DNA of 64,000 nt, taken from NCBI GenBank assembly GCA_963930775.1, contig OZ005696.1, forward strand, positions 8,060,001 to 8,124,000. Reading direction: 5' to 3'. The notes beneath the pieces are model-generated. The model did not search any database. It was not told where the DNA came from and saw only the letters and a list, made by a program, of their open reading frames with translations. Of the stretch, positions 1 to 11,100 are shown in pieces. Within the stretch, counting starts at the first letter, position 1, and each line of letters starts with the position of its first letter. The stretch comes from Cliona cf. orientalis. Taxonomy: Eukaryota > Porifera > Demospongiae > Clionaida > Clionaidae. The position numbers and the translations under genes were made by a program.

Positions 1-3000
1 CATGGCCACAGTTCTTCAACGACATCACCTCCTGCCAAGTCAAGTAAGTCAAAATTTAATGTTCAACACATTAAATTTTGTGTATGAGTGGGCATGTTGA
101 TTGGAATCATTAGCCTCTTCCCCAGGCTGCCCGGCCAATTTTTGCAACATTTGAAATTAAAGCTATGGCATTGCTATAATGTTATTGTGCTACCCGCGCA
201 ATGTTGAATGGCAAAGAAAGCTACATATGGATTTACTGTATGCTAAAGACCAGCTTTATCACATAAGAATTGCCTTGATACCCATTATCATGCATCACAC
301 ACATTCAAACTTTCACATATACACACACATGTGCCCAGGTTGGTGCAGCTGCCTCACTTCCCCTACCTGATAGAGCCGGAGCAGTTGGTGAAGGGTCTAT
401 GTGAGGGGGTGAAGCTGGATGTCTACTTCCCAGGGTTCCCGAGCCTCAAGCACATCCCCCACACAGGGCAGCTGGAGAAGAGAGGGGTGAGGGTGTTCCA
501 GTCGGCCAGCCGAGGGGAGAACCTGTGCCTCTCCATAACACCAAAGGAGATACCAAAGGTGCTGTGAGGCTAGTACTGTTGACCAGTTGTATATTATGGG
601 AAAACTTTCGCTGGATAAAAATTCCGCCAAGCCCAGTTACCTTTGTGTTGCGGACGGGAAAAATTCGCCAATGCAGTAAAGGTTGCCATATCCTCTGCAA
701 TCTTTAACACAGCACAAAGAATTAGCATGATTTTTTTTTCTCCAGTGAGAGCAGGTGGTGAAATTAGCGAAAATTTTATCCTGGCGATATTCCTGTGTAC
801 ATTATTTAAGAGTACAGTATGATTAATTTTATTGTGATGTACTGTGTACAGGATTTGCTCCAACTTGCTAAGGAGCTGATTGGGAAGACGATCTACGTTG
901 GCTGGCCCTACCTGAACGAGGCAATGGTCCACTCCATCTCTGATGGGGCGGTGCAGTACTACCAGGTCAGTGGAAGTAATAGCATGCCACAGGTCACAAC
1001 TTTTATGGCTAAAGTCCTTACATAATAGTGAAAATTTGCTCACACTAACGCTAACAATATTTTTCGTCTTAAGATCAAAGGAAAATGTGCACTGAGGGCT
1101 TGTTAGGTCAATGCATGTATGCTTGAGAGAATTTACTGTTAGAAAAACATGATAATTATTGCGTTTCCACAGACACAGAGTGGTGATGGGAAGCACCACA
1201 AGTCTCGCTCCTCCTCCTCTGCTGTTGTCATGGAGAGTGAGCTGAGTCCAGGGGAGGCCAAGCAGTGGAGGGAGGAAGAGACACTCATATCCAGACAGTG
1301 AGTGAAATATATGCAATATTCATGTACATAATAATATTGTAGTGTGCATGTACTGCCCACTTGACATCGACTGATTGTGAATATGCTCATTGCCCATCTC
1401 ATTGTTTGTATCATTCTAATGTCAGGTACTTGGACAGAAGGGGCATTGATGTTGGTCAAGTGGAGCTGATTGTCTATGCCCAAACTCTTCAAGGAAAACG
1501 GTAACTTAATTAAGCCTTGTGCCCTCTACCCCAGTATATGTACCTTCAACTATTAATCCAGTGACTGAGTTTCGGTTGGGAATCTGACATGTTGTAACTA
1601 GTTTGAGATACACCAACCATTGAATTTTTAATATCATGTTATCACAATGAATATTTCACCCCCTTTGATCACAGGTATGTTGTAGACAAGCGCAAGGAGA
1701 AGGGATCGGTGTGTCTTCACAAGGAGTGGGCCAACTTCCCAGAGCCTTTTGCCTACCAGACCACTGTCCAGGACATCACAGCCTTCGCCCCCGAGTTCAA
1801 GGAGAAGGTGACCACGCTGTCAGAGCTCTTCCAACCAAAGACTCGCTGCTTTATACTCTCCAATCCTCACTATGGAAGCTTGGCTGAGGTAATGTAGCTG
1901 TGATGCTGTGAATATCTAGTTATAGTGCGTTGTGTAGACCTTTTCTCCTTCATTTCTCATGATTTATGGATACCGTAGTTAATCGAATACAACACATGAC
2001 CCAATTTAACGCAATAAATTAGCATTTTACGAATTCTCATAACGTTTACATATGGAGCGACTGATGACCTTTACCAGAAAAATGCGCGTTTTTCAAAATT
2101 GAAATTAATTTTTCCATACGTTGTATTAGATTAAGTACGGTATATGTAGCAGATTTTACAAGCAACCCTTAATATCTTTTCCTGCAGGTGATCTCTGTTG
2201 AGACGTCCTCCCTCAGGGTACTGGTCAAGGTGAAGCTGCACCCAGAGCCAGAGATGGAGTCCATCATCAGCGACCGGAAGCTCTCCATCCGCTACCTCCC
2301 ATCCTACGTTGTGGTAGAGAGGGTTGGTTTCCCCGCCCTCCTCCTCTCTAGAATCACCAGCAACATTCAGGTCGAGAGGGGATCCAGAGACAAGTGAGTT
2401 GTCTGTAGTTACATGAAACTAAATTTCATAGTGGTTATAGTATGTGTGTGTTTCCAGAGAGTAATATATTATGGTGTATTTGTAGGAAATTTAGATATTT
2501 TTATTGTTTGTAGGGAGTGTTTTTACATGTATAATAATATTCTGTTTCTTCAGCAAAAAAGAGCGAGAAAAGGCAAAAATTGGACTCAATTGGAAATTTT
2601 CCAGAAGAAATCAAGAGGTAAGCATGTGACTGAAATTTTGTTGAAAATGATAAATCAATTTGTTTCTGTATGTTTACATATACAACAGATTCTCGGTTAT
2701 GCTCGTAAGATGGTGGGAGGAGGATGGTCATTCTCACCCGATGCAGTGAAGATCCTCGAGGAGTTCAAGGAGAAGTTTCCAAAGATGTTTGAATATCTTG
2801 TCAGTAACACCGGAGTGGACTCATACTATGAACAAGACCTGTTTCCTGACCCTGAAGGGTAAGAGAAATAACAGAGGGAGGGGGAGAGAGGGAGAGAGAG
2901 AGGGAGGGAGGGAGGGATGGGAGGAAGAGAGAGAGAGAGGAAGAGAGAAAGAGAAAGGGACAGGGAGATAGCATTCATTTTCTCTCATATTATTAGGCCA

Positions 3001-6000
3001 GAGACACTGTCAGCAGTGAAGGAGTGGTTGAAACAGCTTCCATCCCAAGGCCTGGAGGCAGTTGACTGCGGCAGCTACACTCTTGATGAACCACAGATTG
3101 CTGCCATTGAAAAGGCAGTGCTGGACGTCCAGGTACATGTACACACACACACTATGGATTGCAGTATTACTGTAATTCACACCAAGATAATATGTATTAT
3201 TATGTAACATGTAATACTAGTGGTATTTATGTCCATACTTTGATCTTCTAGCATCCCAGATCTGTGAGAACAGTCAAGCTAAAAGTGAAGCCTGGAGTTC
3301 TTTTCAAGGTACTACACAGATTGACAGTGTACATTGCTGAATATGTGTTGCCTTGATTTGGTAATTCTGTATTTACTTCAATCTTTTGTGTGTGTATGTG
3401 TTTGGTGGTAATTGAGGAAAGCCGTTCTTTACTGCTTTACTTTGATATGGTTTCTTGTGCAGCCATTGGATCACCAGGGTAACCTGATCCCAGACCCAGA
3501 GGCTGACTACTATCTCTTCGACAGAGTCATCAATGTTTCCACCACTAACGCTGTACCCTTTGGACTCAGGGGAACTGTCATTGGAATATATGGAGGTATG
3601 TACAAATCATAATAAACTCCTGCTGTATAGCCAGGAAATTGCCAGTTAGGTGGTCATAGATATTTGCTCAATTTCTTACGGGGGCAATTTTTCAAATTCC
3701 AGTTTCATTAACATCCTTACTTTCCCTTACTACGTGCACACACACACATAAATGTATTTAGACGGTTCCAATGAGCTACTCTATGAGATCCTATTTGACG
3801 AGGAGTTCCTCGGTGGCCTGACCCTCCGCTGCTCCCAGAACAGAGCCTACCGCCTCCCTCCCTCCTGCCTCGTCAACATCTCCTACGGCAAGCGACTCGA
3901 GATCGAGAGCAACGCCCAAAAACACACCCCTGGCCGCTCCCCTCACAACTACCACCACCAGTCTCCCGATTTCAACAGCTATGCTTCGGCTGCCGCCTCG
4001 CTACGCACCCCCAACGAAGGTCCCACCCCCCACAGTTACCCCTACTTTCGCTCGAAATTTCGATACTCCAGTTCTGCTGCATCAGCATATTCCAACACCC
4101 CGTCACCCCAGCAGCAGCAACAGGCGAGAGGGTATGATGCTGTGGATGCATACTCCCCCTACTATGACCGTCGCTATGCTAACCACACCCCTGGCTCCTC
4201 CCCCCACACGTACGGACAGAGGAGTATGGAATTTGTGACTGAAAGCACGAGGACGCCTCGTGGCGGCAGTCATCGAGGTGGAAGGGGGAGGGGAGAATTT
4301 TCGCCGAGTCCCGCAGGTAGGGGGAGGGGGAACGAATATTCACCGAGTCCTGCTAGCAGGGGGAGGAGTGAATATAATACACCTAGTCCAAGTGGAAGGG
4401 GGCGAGGGGAATTTTCACAGAATCAAGTCCCCCCCAGACTGGCGTCTAGCGGTGGTTCAGCCAGTCGTGGAAGAAGGCACCACGAGGACTCTAATAGTGC
4501 GCAGCCAACCACCCCTATACTCATGCAAAGGAGAGAAAAGGGTGGGAAGAGAGCGGCAGAAGATAAATCTACACCAAAATCATCTACCAGCACGAAGCAG
4601 CCTCGTGACCACCGTGCAGAAAAGAGCTTTCCCTCCTCTTCCTCATCGATGTCGACGGGGCCTGAGAAACTGGACGAATTCTCAGCCGCTCTTCAAGCAC
4701 TTCCAAAAATGAAGCCAGCAACAGCAGCGCATGCTAAGACTGCTTCTCCTCAAGCTGCGGCCTCTCCTGGTGATGGATCAGAGAGAGGGAGAGAGACACA
4801 TGTACGTGCACGTGATAATAAGAAACAGCCGCCACAGCATGGCAAAGCCGGTGGAGATCGAAACCGAGAGAAAGAGAAGCAGCCATCGTCGCCAGGGAAG
4901 AAGGATAAGAAGCGAGACTTGTCTCCGTCGGTGGCTGCCATGTTTGAAGCGGTCAGTGCCAGTCAGCAGTCATCGTCGGATGTGGTGTCTGATGACACAG
5001 ATACTCCACCAGAGGAGGGACCTAGTGCTGCTCTCAAGAGCATGCTCAACATACAAGGTACATAGTACTACTACTACTACTGTCTCTTATGACGTAATTA
5101 CTTATAATTATGTAGCTGTAAAGGTATAGGCACCTTTGTGGCTCTGCCTTCTTTGACTTGTGTTTCTGATATGGTACTTGGGGTGGTTTCCCCTAGGATT
5201 TGTAGAAGCAGCTTTCTATAGGGGATCACATAACTGTAGATTGAATTTTGCCAAACACACAATAATGGTACACATGACATCTGTACATAATTACACGCAT
5301 ATTCCCCACTGTTAGGTCGCGGTGTCCCCCCTCAGTCCTCCCCAGCTCAGCCGGCCAAGATGCCTGATGCCCTACAGAAGCTACTGAGAGCTCCCGTCCC
5401 TTCTTCCTCTCCTAATCAGCGTCCACCAATGATGGGGGCATCCCCGCTGCCTGGCTATCCTCCTCCCCGTGGTCCACTGCTGCCCTACCCTGCATACCAG
5501 CAGGCATCACCTCCACCACAGATACCACTAGGAGGTATGTACATGTACATGAATAAGTATAGTTTAGGAGTGCTTGTAATATGTGCAGTCAATGGATTTC
5601 AACTCGTTAAGAACGCTCAGTGAAGAAAGAAATTTCTAAATTCACATGTCCATTTCTACTTCTTTCCTTGTAGGTGTTCCTCCATACATGCGATATCCAA
5701 TGCCATACGGACCTCTCCCGGCCACAAAGTGAGCATGTTTGCATATAATTAACTTTATTGCCGTAGTATCACAAAAAGGGCCCATGGGCTATCAGTGGCA
5801 CTGTGGGCTCTCTTTCATGAGACTACTTCATATCTGATAATAATTATTTTTGTAACAGTGTGGTAGTCACTCACTGGGTACTGTTCTTACACATGTACAC
5901 ACAGTCATATTGCTCAGTTACGTCAAGTTGCACAGTCAGCGGGTCACCCCAAACCAGAGATTGCCACGGAGAATACCCCACAGGTAAATTTAAAGTGTGT

Positions 6001-7814
6001 GTGTGTGTGTGAGTATGCATAGTGTGTGTATTGAAATGAGTTGTATCCATTCATTTCTCAGGGGTGTATTGGAATAGTGAAAGTTGGAGCCTACAAGTAC
6101 AAAGGTCTTCCTTGCCCCAACCCAGAAGATGCTAAACAGAGTGCAGCTGCCATTGCCATAACAAACCTACCAGTAAGTTGGTAAAGATCGTCATACCGTG
6201 GTAAAGGTCGTCAAATGATTAATGATTATTATTGCAGGGTGCTAAGATGCCTCTCCTTCCCTACCCCATGTACCCACCTGGACCCTATGCTTATCCAATA
6301 GTGCCTCACCCAGCCATGTTTGCATCGCCTCCCCCCGGAGGCTATTCCCCCTCACCCCCGAGGGGGCCCCCAGGCCAATTTTCCCCCTATGGTACCAGAC
6401 CTTCCCCTCCACTTCAGCCTGCCAGGTTTACCAGTCCTCAATTTGTACCTCTCCAGGTAAGAGCTGTCACAGTAATATTGTGTATGTGAGTGTATATGAG
6501 TGTATGTACATGTATATACATGTGTGTATGCATATATGTGTGCATATGTATGCTGTACTCCTTAATCATACATTATAGGATTTACGTATGTGCATATGTC
6601 TTTTTGTATAGGTGCAAAGGAAGCAGCTGCATAAAATAGTCCAGGGAACAGAAACAAAACCCACCAAACCTTTAGCCAGCCTATCGCCTCCTAAGGAAGC
6701 AACAAAGCAACAAAACAAGAACAAAGAAGAACAACAACAAGCCGTCCAAGAAAAACTAGAAAAACTCTCATTAGATGACACCCAGGAAACTCTGCCAACC
6801 ACTCAGTCACCTGGGCCCAGCAGGATATCGACATCCGTAGACAACAATTTTACAGTTACGAGAGACCAAGAGCGGATACAAAGTGATGATGGTGGTGACC
6901 AGGACACTAGTAACTCTAAAGATGTTGAACAACCGACTACAACCACAGACGAAGAAGAGCAAGGAGCTGGTGGTGGAGGAGGAGAGGAGGGGGATGGTGA
7001 GGATCCAGAGGAGATAAAGACTAAAGTTGAGGCAACTGAAGAACAGCTGCTCAAGCATCTAGAGAGAATCCAGGTTGAGAGCCAAGAGACTCAAGCAACA
7101 ATTAAGAAAATGACTGGCTACCTGAGGGCATTGGATGTAGCTCCCAATGAAATTAGCCCCACAGATGAAGGGGCCACCCCTCAACCAGAAAGCCAGGGTG
7201 GTGGTGATGATATTGGTGCGACTGGGGGGAGTGGGAGTGGTGCTTCAGTAATGGTGGGAGACGTGGACCCCATCACACAGGCAGCCCTTCTGGCTAGTAT
7301 AAAGGAAAGAACGACGACTATCGATACTACCACTGCCAGCTCTTCTCAGGAGGAAGCAGGTGATATCATGGAACCAGTACAGGTGTCAGAAACTGACCCA
7401 AATAACATCGTCATCGTCGGAGAGATAGTGGGAGGAGCTCAAATTGTCCCTTCAAAGTTGACTCCGGAGGAAGACACGCACCCAGCAGCTAGTCACAAAG
7501 TTACAGAAGTAGACCCCCAGCTAGAGTGTAGCGAATCTGATAATCTGATTGGACAGATTGCTCAGGAGTCAGACGGTGAAAAAGTTGGTGATAAGCCCAC
7601 AATTACCCCTATAGCCGAGCCTTCTCAACAAGATGGTACAGTGGAGGGCCAGGGCTCTGAAGAAGAGGGTGATGGAGAGCGGCAGAGTGGTGAGGGGAGT
7701 AAGGCAGCTGCTGGAGAGGCGATTGAAGCACCACCACCTTCAATTTTTCATTCTCCCTCCAAGAAGCCAAAGAGGCAGCTAGCTGCATCCTTCATGAATA
7801 TCACTAAAGAATAA
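1..7814 (+). CDS. XRN1: XRN1 5'-3' exoribonuclease, C-terminal part (copy A)
   Basis: Cytoplasmic 5'-3' exoribonuclease of mRNA decay. The nuclease N-terminus lies upstream of the window. Nineteen exons can be placed with matching phases: 1-43, 339-558, 852-965, 1173-1297, 1426-1500, 1675-1888, 2188-2393, 2554-2617, 2689-2858, 2997-3132, 3252-3308, 3463-3595, 3762-5057, 5316-5534, 5674-5728, 5905-5983, 6062-6172, 6238-6456 and 6612-7814 (stop TAA). About 1,570 residues are visible. The first exons match the D1-type domains (FPGFPSLKHIPHTGQLEK). Exon 3762-5057 opens with the SH3-like domain (RCSQNRAYRLPP), followed by a poly-Q stretch and RGR/SPSP repeats. Exon 6062-6172 resembles the dsRNA-binding-like motif. 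The last exon is acidic, with a short coiled coil and a basic C-terminus (KPKRQLAASF). No stop or frameshift was seen. The exon-2 donor (GTGCTG) is weak but phase-consistent. Confidence 0.93.
592..800. mobile_element. MITE-like repeat in XRN1 intron 2
   Basis: Intron segment with imperfect inverted ends (GCTGGATAAAAATTC near 608 and its near-complement near 780). Related sequence containing CCAAGCCCAGCTACCTTAG occurs in ROCO-DD gene 2 (about 32440-32645) and gene 3 (about 59395-59575). No coding capacity. Boundaries are approximate. Confidence 0.4.
1973..2140. mobile_element. 168-bp TA-flanked MITE in XRN1 intron 6
   Basis: Terminal inverted repeats CCGTAGTTAATCGAATACAAC and its near-complement ending in TTAAGTACGG, flanked by TA on both sides. 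It carries the dispersed motif TGATGACCTTTACC inside. Copies lie at 49447-49595 (same intron of XRN1 copy C) and about 33061-33231 (gene 2 intron). Confidence 0.75.
2870..2970 (+). repeat. GA-rich simple repeat in XRN1 intron
   Basis: Purine tract of GAGAGG/GAGGGA units just before the exon at 2997. A shorter version lies at the same place in XRN1 copy C (about 50322-50360). It gives rise to spurious Arg/Glu-rich reading frames. Confidence 0.85.
5764..5826. mobile_element. 62-bp palindromic MITE in XRN1 intron 15
   Basis: Short inverted repeat: TAGTATCACAAAAAGGGCCC pairs with a complement ending GAGACTA. The same element is at 53064-53126 in XRN1 copy C. Its left half lies at about 27941-27981, close to the DNAJC16/XRN1 chimeric junction. 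Confidence 0.65.
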
Positions 7815-8047
7815 GATTTGCTGCACAAATACAAAGACACACATACACACTCCACAGCTGATTTGATTTGTACGCTTGCACTACACTCATGCCTGCACTC
7901 ACACAAGACAATAGCTAGCGTAGGACTTATTAATTTTGTACACCTAACATTACACTGATTTGTATGCACAACAGAACATTAAGAATAATATATAAATATT
8001 ATTATGCACATCGTATTTTGGTACACTATTCATACTGCATTTTGTCA

Positions 8048-8100
8048 TGGTGGGCATGCGCAGAATGTGCTCGTCGCTGCCTTATTTTGTGGGCGTGGTA
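8048..8100 (+). promoter_or_regulatory. Shared proximal promoter of ROCO-DD gene 1: NRF1-like site and GC/KLF box
   Basis: Only 297 bp separate the XRN1 stop from this gene's ATG. The gap holds GGGCATGCGCAGAATG (8052-8067), close to the NRF1 consensus, and TGTGGGCGTGGT (8088-8099), a GC/CACCC-type box. Both are kept at the same spacing before genes 2 (29372-29421) and 3 (55308-55352). No TATA box was identified. The factor assignments are inference. Confidence 0.5.
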
Positions 8101-8111
8101 CGATTAAAAAA

Positions 8112-11100
8112 ATGAAGGCACAGGCAGCGGACAGACCATTTCAAGGTATTTCTTACTGCATTTCTCATACGGTGACGGTCACTGAATACAAAATAAAATT
8201 TCTAGTACCAGTATGTGGTTTGTTCGTTTTGATCATAGCGATCACGACCTTCCTGCGCTAAATATTAAACTAGTTGGTCACAACAATGATGAGATTCTCT
8301 GTTTCTCCTCTCCAGCTCCACCTCTCACGTTAGCTAATGTGTTGGATGCTGTGAAGAATGTACGGAGCTGGCGTACACTGGGTCAACATATATTCTCATT
8401 TAAACTGGATGCTGTACTTGTACAGCAACGGCACGTCTCTGACAAGGCTCGCCTTAAGGATGTGGTTGAACTCTTTCTCAGTGGCAAAGGTCACTACAAG
8501 CAGCCGTCATGGAGGGCACTAATCTGGTCTCTATACAAGGCAAATGAAACCCAGCTCGCAGATAATATCAGAAGCTATGCTGAACCAGTGCAAGGTAGAT
8601 GTGGGGAGCTACATATGCATGACAGTGATTTATATATATTGGTGCTAGGCCTACATGTGTGCTATACAATAATACAATGTCATGTATGCTGAATTTACAG
8701 TATACGTAATATATTTTGATGTTTTAGAGCCCACTCTGACTGTGGTGAATGTAGTTGGAGTGATGCAGAATGTGGCAGTGGACAGTAGGAAGAAGGTGTG
8801 GTCTTTGGGGGGTATTGTTCCAGACCCACAACTAGAGGAGATTTATCAGAAGTATTCTACTGAGGAGCAGAGGATACATGCATGTGCAGACATCTATGTC
8901 AATTGCCGCCCTGACTCTTCATGGACACATCTTTGCCGAGAACTGTATGAATGGAATGGGATGACTGCAGCGAAGAAAGCAAAGACTTTCATACCACAAA
9001 CTGGTGAGTGGTATAGAGCGAGGGGTTTGAAACTACCCTGAAATCTCGTACAGCACTTCAGAAATCATTGGAAATCTTAGCTGAAATCTTGAAACCTCAC
9101 AAATCTGAAATCTTGAAAATAGATCCGAGTGTCCGTATATCCTTGTATATTTCCACTTTTGCGTTCATCGCGTGCGCGCACCACACCCCCCAGAAGGGTG
9201 TGGCTAGCAAGACTACCCCCGAACTACTAACTAGCAACCGAGTGCTCAAACGCTGGAGACTCCGAGTGTGCTAAAAGCTAGCTAGCTAGCTATACACCTC
9301 TCTGTAATAGATTAGTTTGATGATACATTGTATTTCCAGATGGTAAGCAATCAAAATATCATAGGCCTAGCTACTTGAAATCTTATGTGAAATCTTGAAA
9401 TCCCAACGAAAATCCGGAAATCTCAAGCAAAATCTCGGGATTTCGAAATCTCGTACATTTTTTGGGTGTGTTTCGAACCCCTCGGTATAGAGTCAGTAAA
9501 TGGCTTGTTCTGAGGACTGATACCATTACCGTAGATCATGAATCCTTTTTGGATGACGACCTTTACCATATGTTATTTGTGTGGGCCAACAAGTGATTAA
9601 TGAAGTAATATTGTTATTTGGTAGGCTGTCGTAGTATTGTTGCTTATGCTGTGGAGCCTGTGATGCGTCATAGATATTATAGACTACGTAAACGGGATTA
9701 AAAACTGCTCACGTGAGCAATAAAACGTGTACGCGCACTCCGTGTTATGGTTTGCATTCTTGGATAGACCTGTTGCTATGACAATTTGAGCAAAAAATGG
9801 CCAAAAATGGTGTATGTTGCTGTAATTTTATAGTATGGGCAAGTGATAAAATGGGGGGTAGGGGGGCTGAAGCCCCCCTACCCCCCTATTTCTCCGCCCC
9901 TGAAATTTGCGCTGAGGGTTTTGCCCTATTGTGCTTCATTTGTGTGTGCATCAACTACACTATGTGCACCCATCATTTTTTCTTTGCTAGTTTGTTCACT
10001 GAGACTCTCTTTCTATTCAGAACTATTGTTGCTAAGTCAGAACTGCTTGCAATGCATGTAGACTTTTAGCCAATCAGGTGGGATGTATAATAGTTATAGC
10101 ATGATTGCCAGGGATCTACGGCAACGTATTAAAACCACTCTTGTCCTTAGGCTACGTCCTCAGACTTGGGTCGATTTACTGCCTAGTCTGGCAGGCCAGC
10201 CCCTTCACAAGAAGGAGGAGGAAGGGTCTGGTATCATGCCTATACGGGAGTTGTACCTGCTGCAGCCAGGAGTGCAGCCCAATCAGATTGCTCCACGTCA
10301 TCACCAATATTATGAGGCTGTCCCAAACACCAATCAGGTGCCAGATCTTAGTCAATAATTTGTTGGGACTGTCCCTACCATTCGCTCTGACCGACCAGGT
10401 ACTAGATCTTCACAAGTGCGGTTTTGCATAACAGTAAGCGCTGGAACAACTCGCGTATAGGCATGACACCAGACCTTTCCTCCTCCCTCTTGTGAAGGGG
10501 CTGGCCCGCCAGACTATTTACTGCCCTGGTCCCGTACCATCAGAAACACTCTCAGAGAGTCGAAATTTCCAAGAGCTACACACTACTAATCTTGAAATGA
10601 AGCCATCACTGTCTCTTTCATCGATTGAGAGCTCATCAAGAAGCGAAGAAGGCCATGGTGATCAGCAAATGTCGCCAGAACTTCTGAACGAAGTGTTTTA
10701 AGGCTGCCCTTGCACCTCCTTGATACCAAGTTTTATGGCTGCTGAATCGGCACCACCAGAAGATGATGGTAGCTCTGTCGCTTCTTCTAGCCAAATCTTG
10801 CTTCTTGGACTTTGTGGGACTGTAGCGTAGACCAGAGAGACTTCGGAAATTCAACTTTGCTGGCCACATTTAGAGTAAGGACTCCTTCACTGGAATTAGC
10901 CTTATTCAAGTTCGAAACTACTGTTATTCGCTGCTATTAGTCGATAAGTGCACTGCAGTAGAGAAGGGAGAGAGGGGGTGGGGATTGCGGGATTCTACAA
11001 TAATAATAATTATGATGTCATAGTATGAATAATTACGATATACACATGTGCATGTGTGCTGATTTCAGGTGGCATGACTAGTCGTCTGCGGACAATGCCC

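Noticed and set aside
594-1492. Long minus-strand open frames over XRN1 exons 2-5
   Set aside because: They are antisense to well-supported exons, cross intron boundaries and have no recognisable domains.
2789-3000. Arg/Glu/Gly-rich peptide from GA repeats
   Set aside because: It is translation of a simple purine repeat in an intron. The same holds at 11690-11790, 25310-25770 and 41040-41090.
3752-5129. Overlapping alternative frames in the RGR/SPSP exon of XRN1
   Set aside because: Compositional bias keeps several frames open. Only the frame continuing the SH3-like domain has phase-consistent neighbours.
6566-7058. Minus-strand Ser/Cys-rich frames opposite XRN1 exon 19
   Set aside because: They are complements of acidic, Gln-rich coding sequence with no splice or domain support.
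10083-10431. ORFs in the fold-back repeat as a gene
   Set aside because: They overlap inverted-repeat arms and show no family, no splice context and no counterpart in the other blocks.
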